Positions 57,595 to 64,000 of a stretch of 64,000 nucleotides of DNA are shown here, piece after piece. The stretch covers positions 69,424 to 133,423 of the forward strand of contig NZ_FMTY01000003.1 of assembly GCF_900100625.1 (NCBI RefSeq), read 5' to 3'. The DNA is from Flavobacterium saliperosum. Its GTDB lineage: Bacteria; Bacteroidota; Bacteroidia; Flavobacteriales; Flavobacteriaceae. The translations under genes and the position numbers were made by a program. The notes beneath the pieces are model-generated. The model ran no database searches, was not told the DNA's origin, and saw only the letters and a list, made by a program, of their open reading frames with translations. The first letter of the stretch is position 1, and the number at the start of each line of letters is the position of its first letter.

Positions 57595-58242
57595 ATGATT
57601 ATAACTATACGCAAACTGTATGCTGCCAACATTCATCTTCTGAAACCCAAAACCCTTTTCATAAATCTCTTTACAAAGGGGAAGAGGAGCAATATGAGCC
57701 GAATATTATTATTTGGAAAATGTTCTTATTCCATTGACAAATCGGCTTCCATAGATCTTGAGAACGGACATTTGGCACTAAATCGGTTCATAACAAAACC
57801 TGATCCGTTTATTGGAAACCTGGAGCTTTATGAAAATGCGGCAATTGCGGTGAAGAATACGTTTTTTATTCACAGTGGTTGTGATGTGATGGTTTTTAAA
57901 AACGCCAAACTGAATTTAGGGAGTGGTTACATTAACCGTTATGCTAAAATTCGTTGCTATAAGGAAATCACCATTGGACATGACGTTGCCATTTCCGATA
58001 ATTTCACCGCCTGGGACAGTGATGCCCACACCATTATCGGTAAGGAAGAAAGTGCCGTACTGCCCATTCGCATCGGGAATAAGGTGTGGATTGGCGCCAA
58101 TGTTACGGTTTTAAAAGGAGTTACTATTGGTGACGGTGCCATTATTGCTGCAGGATCTCTGGTGAACAGGGATGTTCCTCCTTATTGCTTGGCTGCCGGG
58201 GTTCCGGCAAAAGTGATTAAAGAACAGGTGGCATGGAAATAA
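57595..58242 (+). CDS. Left-handed beta-helix acyltransferase (maltose/galactoside/WbbJ-type)
   Basis: 215 residues. Hexapeptide repeats ([43 protein letters not shown]...) and the [10 protein letters not shown] tail with the catalytic-type HTIIG/DSDAH region near 140. It would O-acetylate (or N-acylate) a sugar in the repeat unit. Start ATG at 57595 gives an N-terminal arm [20 protein letters not shown]; a later start at 57694 (MSRILLFGK) is also possible. Confidence 0.85.
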   Translation: MIITIRKLYAANIHLLKPKTLFINLFTKGKRSNMSRILLFGKCSYSIDKSASIDLENGHLALNRFITKPDPFIGNLELYENAAIAVKNTFFIHSGCDVMVFKNAKLNLGSGYINRYAKIRCYKEITIGHDVAISDNFTAWDSDAHTIIGKEESAVLPIRIGNKVWIGANVTVLKGVTIGDGAIIAAGSLVNRDVPPYCLAAGVPAKVIKEQVAWK

Positions 58243-58264
58243 AAAGATCCGATACAATTCAGTT

Positions 58265-59212
58265 ATGTTTTCAATAGTTATCCCTCTTTACAACAAAGCC
58301 GCTTTCATACGGCGTTGTCTCGATGCTGTTTTTCAGCAAACCTATCGTGATTTTGAAGTGATTGTAGTGGATGATGGTTCCACCGACGATGGTGTGGCTG
58401 TTGTTTTGCAGCAGTTTCAGGATAAAGTAAGGCTTGTTTCCCAAAAAAATCAGGGTGTTTCTGCGGCAAGAAATAGCGGAATAGCGCTTGCCACTTTTCC
58501 TTTTATTGCCTTTTTAGATGCCGATGATTGCTGGAATGCCCGCTATTTAGAAAAAATGGCTGAAGTTATTTCCAAGGAAGGAACAGAAAATGTTACGATA
58601 ATCGGATGTCATTATACCCGAGACAGTGAAAAATTGGCTAAAGATGCTTTCCAATTCCATTATTATAAAATAGAGAATTATTTTAAAATAGCCATCCGAA
58701 ACACGTTATTCACCTCGTCTTCTTCTGTCGTAAAAACTGATTTTTTTAAAAAGAATCCCGGTTTTAATACCAACTTAAAAAGAGGGGAAGATATTGATGT
58801 CTGGTTAAGAGCGGTTGCCAGTGGCGGTAGTGCTTACTATATTAAGAATACGCTTGTGTATTATTCTGAGGAAGATACAAATCAGGCCACAGCTACGAAA
58901 CCGGATGTTGCCTTAACGCTTGTTGGGACTATCAATACATTGTATGCCCCTTTGATGGCAACCGTGAAAGATCCCGAATTTTCAAAATTCATCAGTAAAT
59001 ACGTGTATTTCAATTTATATCCTTATTATTTTGATGAAAATTGGCATACCAAAGCGAAAGAAAGCCTAAAGGGCAATAAGCATCGCTATTTTCTTTTGGA
59101 TTTGCTCTACGGAATTCCACTTAAAATAGGAGCCCGAATGATTGCATCGAAGAAGTATAACCGATACCTTCGCCTGTACCTTAAATTTATCCTTCGTAAA
59201 ATTTTAAAATAA
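58265..59212 (+). CDS. Family 2 glycosyltransferase
   Basis: 315 residues, GT-A fold: SIVIPLYNKAAFIRRCLDAVF, VVDDGSTDDG (first D site), FLDADDCWN (DXD-like) and EDIDVWLRA with the catalytic base region. Adds one sugar to the growing repeat unit at the inner face of the inner membrane; donor unknown. Confidence 0.9.
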   Translation: MFSIVIPLYNKAAFIRRCLDAVFQQTYRDFEVIVVDDGSTDDGVAVVLQQFQDKVRLVSQKNQGVSAARNSGIALATFPFIAFLDADDCWNARYLEKMAEVISKEGTENVTIIGCHYTRDSEKLAKDAFQFHYYKIENYFKIAIRNTLFTSSSSVVKTDFFKKNPGFNTNLKRGEDIDVWLRAVASGGSAYYIKNTLVYYSEEDTNQATATKPDVALTLVGTINTLYAPLMATVKDPEFSKFISKYVYFNLYPYYFDENWHTKAKESLKGNKHRYFLLDLLYGIPLKIGARMIASKKYNRYLRLYLKFILRKILK

Positions 59213-59217
59213 AGAAA

Positions 59218-60279
59218 ATGAAAATAGTCCGCATAACAACTTTGCTTGATTTTGGAGGGCAGGAGCGAAAATACCTTTCGTTTACTGAAGACAAAACCCT
59301 TCTCAAGCACGAGTATGTATTTGCGGCAATCGGTCATGGTGGGAATGCCGAAAAAATACTGCAGGAACGCGGTTTTGACGTTACGGTGTTCAATAACAAT
59401 CCCGCCATTACCAATTTAAAAAACATATGGGTGCTTTACAAATGGTTTCGCAAAGTTAAACCGGATGTGGTGCATACCGCCGCCGCCGAAGCCAATTTTC
59501 ACGGCGTGATTGCCGCGCGACTTGCCGGGGTAAAAATTGTAGTGGCTGAGGAAATCGGATTGCCTAATCACTCTCCTGTTGCACGGTTTGTGTTTCGGTT
59601 CGTTTATAAATTCGTTAAGAAAGTAATTTGTGTATCCAAAGCGGTTAACGATTTTCTGATTGCTATTAAAGAGCTTCCTTCCGAAAAAGGAATCGTAATT
59701 TATAATCCTGTCAGCAAACCGATGTTTTTTAAAAAACACCTGACGGATGCTTTCACCATTGTTTGTGTAGGTCGTTTGGAAACAGTGAAGAACCAACAAT
59801 TGCTTATTAAAGCGTTTGCACAGCTTGAAAATAAAGAATCACGATTATTGTTGGTTGGTGACGGAAGAACCCGAACCGCACTGGAACAAATGATTAAGGA
59901 ATTCAATTTGGAGCATAGGGTTGTTATTACCGGTTTTTCGGAAACACCCGAATTTTTCCTGTCCCAAGCACATTTGTTTGTGCTGCCTTCGTTGTCTGAA
60001 GGATTCGGAATCGCCGTGGTAGAAGCGATGCAACAGGGATTACCTTGTTTGTGTTCGAATGTGGGCGGTATTCCGGAATTCATAGAGGAAGGTCTTACCG
60101 GATGGCTTTTTGATCCCAATCAGGAAGGTGAATTGACAAAGAAACTTAATGTCATATCGAAGCTTTCTTTGTCGGAATTGGAAGCAGTTGGAGCGGCCGC
60201 TAAAGCATATGCGAACAATCGGTTTACCTCTGAAAAATATGTCACCCATTTGGAAAATTTTTATGAAGCATTACTATGA
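59218..60279 (+). CDS. Family 4 glycosyltransferase
   Basis: 353 residues, GT-B fold. GGQERKYLSFT near the N-terminus is the acceptor-side motif, and VCVGRLETVKNQQLLIKAFAQL, LPSLSEGFGIAVVEAMQQGLP (the EX7E region) and SNVGGIPEFIEEG form the donor site. Start 5 nt after the GT2; stop overlaps the next ATG by 4 nt (ATGA). Confidence 0.9.
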   Translation: MKIVRITTLLDFGGQERKYLSFTEDKTLLKHEYVFAAIGHGGNAEKILQERGFDVTVFNNNPAITNLKNIWVLYKWFRKVKPDVVHTAAAEANFHGVIAARLAGVKIVVAEEIGLPNHSPVARFVFRFVYKFVKKVICVSKAVNDFLIAIKELPSEKGIVIYNPVSKPMFFKKHLTDAFTIVCVGRLETVKNQQLLIKAFAQLENKESRLLLVGDGRTRTALEQMIKEFNLEHRVVITGFSETPEFFLSQAHLFVLPSLSEGFGIAVVEAMQQGLPCLCSNVGGIPEFIEEGLTGWLFDPNQEGELTKKLNVISKLSLSELEAVGAAAKAYANNRFTSEKYVTHLENFYEALL

Positions 60280-61409
60280 TTAGAGTTTTGAACATATTGG
60301 ATACCGTAGGGTCCGGAGGTGTGGAACGCAGAAGATTATCGATGGCCAAATTGTTGGATAAATCGCGGTTCGAACTGAAAATCATATGCACCAACACTAA
60401 AGGCGGTATCGCTGATGAAATCAGGGCACTCGGTGTTGAGGTTATTGTCATTGGTGATTTGAATTCACCATTTGATTACAAACAATTCCAGAAAGTCAAC
60501 CGTATCATCACCGAATTCAAACCTCATATTATTCATGGGGCTGTTTTTGAAGGGGTTACGATGGCTGCGATTTGTGGTTTTGTAATGCGAGTGCCGGTTG
60601 TTATTATAGAGGAAACCTCAGATCCCCAAAACAGAAGTTGGAAAGGCAATATGCTCATGAAGTTTTTCGGGATGTTATCTGATAAGGCCATAGGAGTTTC
60701 ACCGGCTGCAACGGAGTATCTTATCCATACCTTAAAAATTAAGGCGGAAAAAGTACAACTGATACTAAACGGGATTGCCGCTCCCAGAAAGGTAAGCACG
60801 GAAGAAATCACTTTTTTAAAAGAATCGTTAGGAATTGGAGTTTCCAATATCGTTATCGGATCTATAGGACGAATGCGAGATGATAATCATAAACGGTTTT
60901 CCGATCTTATTGCCGCTTTTGCACTACTGGTTCAGAAAAAGTTACCGGTTAAGCTAGTGCTGGTTGGCGATGGACAAGAACGTGAACGGTATGAAAAGCA
61001 AGTAGCTGATTTGCAATTGAATGACTATGTTATCTTTGCGGGGTATCAAAGTGATGTTGCACTTTATTACAGTATTTTCAATATCTTTTCCCTGGTTTCT
61101 GCCTATGAGGCTTTTGGATTGGTTTTAGCGGAAGCCATGTTAAGTAAATTACCGGTAGTTGCCACTAAAGTAGGCGGAATGCAATACATTGTTGACGATA
61201 ACGTAACCGGCTATTTGGTTGAAAAATTTGATATTGATGCCATTGCAATGAAACTTGAGGTTTTATATGAAAATGAGCAGTTGCGAAATGAAATGGGTAT
61301 CGCCGGATACGAGAAAGCTATTCGCAATTACACAGAAGAACGGTATGTGCAAAAAGTGGAAGAAATTTATTTCGAACTTATAAAAAAGAATAAGATAAAC
61401 AATGTCTGA
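60276..61409 (+). CDS. Family 4 glycosyltransferase
   Basis: 377 residues, GT-B fold; DTVGSGGVERRRLSMAKLL, IGSIGRMRDDNHKRFSDLIAAF, YEAFGLVLAEAMLSKLPVVATKVGG (EX7E). Starts inside the stop of the previous gene (ATGA) and ends 8 nt inside the next one, so it is translationally coupled both ways. Confidence 0.9.
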   Translation: MIRVLNILDTVGSGGVERRRLSMAKLLDKSRFELKIICTNTKGGIADEIRALGVEVIVIGDLNSPFDYKQFQKVNRIITEFKPHIIHGAVFEGVTMAAICGFVMRVPVVIIEETSDPQNRSWKGNMLMKFFGMLSDKAIGVSPAATEYLIHTLKIKAEKVQLILNGIAAPRKVSTEEITFLKESLGIGVSNIVIGSIGRMRDDNHKRFSDLIAAFALLVQKKLPVKLVLVGDGQERERYEKQVADLQLNDYVIFAGYQSDVALYYSIFNIFSLVSAYEAFGLVLAEAMLSKLPVVATKVGGMQYIVDDNVTGYLVEKFDIDAIAMKLEVLYENEQLRNEMGIAGYEKAIRNYTEERYVQKVEEIYFELIKKNKINNV

Positions 61410-62505
61410 AAAAATATTTTTACCCGGACTGAACGGAATACGTGCCATAGCCGCCATGGCAGTTGTGTTTTCACATATCAATAACCGCTTGGATTATTAT
61501 GGTCTGCCAAAAGGAGAATTGTTGGATCTGGCCTCTTTTGGCGTAACGATGTTTTTCACATTGAGTGGTTTTCTAATCACTTATCTTCTTTTAAAGGAAT
61601 TCGAAAAAACCGGTGACATAGACGTTAAGAAATTTTATATGCGTCGGGTTTTACGCATTTGGCCCCTGTATTATTTTTACATTATTATTATCGTTTTAGT
61701 GAATGGCGTTTCTGAAATTCATTGGCCTATTTTGTTCTATTTATTGATGATTCCGAATTTTAAAAACTCTTTTACAGGGATAGTGAACACGGTTCTGGGA
61801 AATCAAAAAGTTACCTATATGATGGGACATTACTGGTCGTTAGGGGTAGAGGAACAATTTTATGCTTTTTGGCCATGGATTGTGAAGAAAAGCAAACACC
61901 TTTTGTTGATTTTGATTTTGATTCCTGTAGGTTATGTGCTTTTAAAACTGGGATTAAGAATTTTTAAAGCGCCATACAATATTTTGGTTTTTGTAAACTA
62001 TACCCGTTTTGGCTGCTTAGCCCTTGGCGGTCTTGGCGCGTACTTGTTTTATTATCATAAAGAGAAACTTCAGGTTTTAAATCAAAAATGGGTTGAAATT
62101 GCAGCCTGGTTGTTTTTTGTGGTGGTAGCATTCAATAGATTTCATATCACTTCCATAATTGATCACGAGATTGTATCCTTTTTCACACTTGTAATAATTT
62201 TCAATCAGGTAAATAATTCGAATAAATTTGTCTCTTTAGAGAATCCGGTTTTTGATTATTTAGGAAAAATTTCATTCGGACTTTATGTATACAATCCACT
62301 GGTAATATATGCCGTATCGTTATTGTTCAGTAAAATTGTCATTGGTGATGGATTAAAGATGATTGCAATATATGCATTAGTGCCAATAGCGATAATAGGT
62401 ATAGCACATCTGTCTTATTATTACTTTGAAAAGCGTTTCCTCAAAATGAAAACAAAATACACCACAGTACAAAGTGCTGCAAGTAAAGCCGAATTAAATG
62501 AGTAG
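61402..62505 (+). CDS. Acyltransferase 3 family membrane protein (OafA-like)
   Basis: 367 residues. LNGIRAIAAMAVVFSHINNR carries the conserved histidine near residue 27, then about ten TM helices (RVLRIWPLYYFYII, GHYWSLGVEEQFYAFWPW). The OafA-type domain O-acetylates sugars using acetyl-CoA at the inner membrane. Overlaps neighbours by 8 nt at each end. Confidence 0.9.
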   Translation: MSEKIFLPGLNGIRAIAAMAVVFSHINNRLDYYGLPKGELLDLASFGVTMFFTLSGFLITYLLLKEFEKTGDIDVKKFYMRRVLRIWPLYYFYIIIIVLVNGVSEIHWPILFYLLMIPNFKNSFTGIVNTVLGNQKVTYMMGHYWSLGVEEQFYAFWPWIVKKSKHLLLILILIPVGYVLLKLGLRIFKAPYNILVFVNYTRFGCLALGGLGAYLFYYHKEKLQVLNQKWVEIAAWLFFVVVAFNRFHITSIIDHEIVSFFTLVIIFNQVNNSNKFVSLENPVFDYLGKISFGLYVYNPLVIYAVSLLFSKIVIGDGLKMIAIYALVPIAIIGIAHLSYYYFEKRFLKMKTKYTTVQSAASKAELNE

Positions 62506-63727
62506 CAAGTTTCCAAAGATTCTTTTCATCACTTGGGATGGCCCGCAAACCAGTTATATGGAAGGTTTGTTCCTGCCTATTTTTAACGCGGTTCAACAGC
62601 AATCCGATTATCAGTTTCATGTGATCCAATTTACATGGGGAACACCGGAGCGCCTTGCGGTTACTCAAAGAAAGGCACATGAATTGGGAATTACCTATAC
62701 AGCAAAAACAATTTTACGTAAGCCCAATGCTACTTTTGGAAGTGTTTTTTCCCTGTTTAAAGGGATTCGGTTTTTAAATCGGTACGTAAAAGAGCATGAA
62801 ATCGATATTGTTATGCCACGAAGTACCCTGCCGGCTTTTATGGTAAACAGAATGGGTAAAGGTAATTTTAAGATTCTCTTTGATGCTGACGGATTAGCGC
62901 TTGATGAGCGGGTGGATTTTTCCGGTTTATCCCGTGACAGCAGACAGTATCGGTTTTTGAAAAGCGAAGAGAAGAAAATGCTTCGAAAGGCCGACAGCGT
63001 AATTACCCGCTCCCAAAAGGCCATCGAAATTCATTTAAAGACCATCGGTAATGAAAATTTAGAGAAATTTTCAGTGGTTTCCAATGGAAGAAATACGGAT
63101 TTTTTTAAACCAGATCTCGAGCAACGAACCATAGTAAGGTCTGGGTTTGCTTGTTCTGACACAGACAGGCTTTTTGTTTACTGTGGCTCGTTAGGGGCAC
63201 AGTACGGCTGGCGCGAAATGCTGGAGATTTTTTCGCGGTATCATAACCGAAACCAAAAGGCCAAGTTTTTGATTCTCACCGGGAATCCCGAGTTTACCTA
63301 CGGAAAAATACCAGAATTGTTAAACAAAAATATTTTTGTAAAGAAGGTTCCCTTTGAACAGGTTCCTAATTGTCTTTCTGCGGCGGACGTGGCTTTTGCG
63401 ATTCGCGAACCCAAATACAGCATGCAAGGGGTGGCGCCCATTAAGTTAGGAGAATATCTTTTGATGGGGTTACCCACTATAGCTTCGGCAGGTATTGGTG
63501 ACAGTGAAGACATCTTAACACGGGTTCCCGATTGTTTTTTATTCCGTCACGATCAGAAAAGTGCCATTGCGAATGCCGTAACATTTGTGGAACAGTTAGG
63601 CGAGGTAAAGCATCAGGTCATTAGAGAATATGGTATTCGCTATTTTTCAATGGAAAAAAGCGCCGTGAGTTATATTCAATCTTTAAATAAATTAACGGAT
63701 ATTTGCAGTAAATCTCCCCAAAAATGA
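62498..63727 (+). CDS. Glycosyltransferase, GT-B fold (GT4-like)
   Basis: 409 residues. FITWDGPQTSYMEGLFLPIFN at the N-terminus, a PRSTLPAFMV acceptor region, then FVYCGSLGAQYGWREMLEIF, and YSMQGVAPIKLGEYLLMGLPTIAS (donor/EX7E-like). Overlaps the OafA gene by 8 nt and the next epimerase start (ATGA). Confidence 0.85.
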   Translation: MSSKFPKILFITWDGPQTSYMEGLFLPIFNAVQQQSDYQFHVIQFTWGTPERLAVTQRKAHELGITYTAKTILRKPNATFGSVFSLFKGIRFLNRYVKEHEIDIVMPRSTLPAFMVNRMGKGNFKILFDADGLALDERVDFSGLSRDSRQYRFLKSEEKKMLRKADSVITRSQKAIEIHLKTIGNENLEKFSVVSNGRNTDFFKPDLEQRTIVRSGFACSDTDRLFVYCGSLGAQYGWREMLEIFSRYHNRNQKAKFLILTGNPEFTYGKIPELLNKNIFVKKVPFEQVPNCLSAADVAFAIREPKYSMQGVAPIKLGEYLLMGLPTIASAGIGDSEDILTRVPDCFLFRHDQKSAIANAVTFVEQLGEVKHQVIREYGIRYFSMEKSAVSYIQSLNKLTDICSKSPQK

Positions 63728-64000
63728 AAGAACGTGTTTTAATTACCGGTGGAGCCGGTTTTATTGGTTCCAATCTGGCTTTGCAGCTGGTCGCTTTAGG
63801 CTATGAGGTAACGGTTTTGGATAATCTGTCGCCGCAAATTCACGGTGATGCTTCGTCTTCAAGCCTTTATCGGTCCATTCAGGGTAAAGTTGATTTTATT
63901 CAAGGCGATGTAAGAAACAAATCGGATTGGTATAAAGCATTGGAAAAAGCTACTGTTGTGGTGCATTTGGCAGCGGAAACCGGAACTGGTCAGTCGATGT
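63724..64000 (+). CDS. NAD-dependent epimerase/dehydratase, 5' part
   Basis: Starts at ATG 63724 inside the stop of the previous gene; 92 residues before the window ends. MKERVLITGGAGFIGSNLALQL is the SDR nucleotide motif; LDNLSPQ, FIQGDVRNKSDW and HLAAETGTGQSM follow. A sugar-nucleotide epimerase or dehydratase acting on the same polysaccharide; specificity needs the rest. Confidence 0.85.
   Translation, partial: MKERVLITGGAGFIGSNLALQLVALGYEVTVLDNLSPQIHGDASSSSLYRSIQGKVDFIQGDVRNKSDWYKALEKATVVVHLAAETGTGQSM

Noticed and set aside
57507..57737. Small open frame upstream of the acyltransferase
   Set aside because: No family features, no start signal and overlaps the true gene in another frame.

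Overview
The window is a chromosomal stretch from a member of the Bacteroidota, most likely Flavobacteriaceae and close to Flavobacterium. The signs are low GC, genes with essentially no Shine-Dalgarno sequences, many promoters with the phylum-specific -7 box TAnnTTTG (best cases with TTTG about 19 nt upstream), the Bacteroidota ribosomal order (rpsL-rpsG-fusA-rpsJ-rplC...secY-infA-rpmJ-rpsM-rpsK-rpsD-rpoA-rplQ, with no tuf), and CtlX and Wza/Wzc-type genes of the flavobacterial type. I see no tRNA, rRNA, CRISPR array, insertion sequence, prophage or replication origin.

Layout. 1-5805 (-): the first 1935 residues of a very large secreted alpha-2-macroglobulin-like protein that carries a CarboxypepD_reg-like plus TonB-plug insertion. 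5902-15550: a mixed housekeeping block with a TPR protein, the Mpl peptidoglycan-recycling ligase, a DUF1287 protein, radC, a three-gene ABC/DUF3299 operon with a histidine-rich permease loop, a HAD phosphatase, a secreted orphan, rarA and a rhomboid protease. 15690-18286 (-): rlmB and an Omp85-type outer-membrane protein, separated by a degenerate TTAGA repeat array. 18468-35581: the str, S10, spc and alpha ribosomal blocks in one direction, interrupted at three points (rpsJ/rplC, rpsN/rpsH, rpsK/rpsD) by leaders that carry promoters and/or hairpins and look regulatory. 35889-39837: carA, eno, gltA. 39904-47291: an LEA-like amphipathic-helix protein, an arginine deiminase-like gene paired with ctlX, an SDR/DUF2867 protein, MarC, a CoA-binding protein, a sodium:solute symporter and recR.

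47375 to the right edge is a surface-polysaccharide (capsule or O-antigen) locus. It has a Wza-type export lipoprotein, a Wzc-type tyrosine kinase, enzymes for uronic-acid precursors (a WbpP-type 4-epimerase, a UDP-glucose dehydrogenase and a WbpO/TviB-type dehydrogenase), a Wzx-type flippase, a left-handed beta-helix acyltransferase, one GT2 and several GT-B glycosyltransferases, an OafA-type O-acyltransferase and the start of another nucleotide-sugar epimerase. Most genes overlap by 1-8 nt, which suggests translational coupling. No Wzy polymerase or initiating sugar-phosphate transferase is present, so the locus must continue or be completed elsewhere.

The features most worth following up are the TonB-plug/macroglobulin fusion, the putative metal-handling ABC operon, the three ribosomal leaders, three genes whose -7 boxes lie exactly 4 nt before ATG (probable leaderless mRNAs), and several short repeat families between genes. 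No single completely novel multi-gene system is evident.
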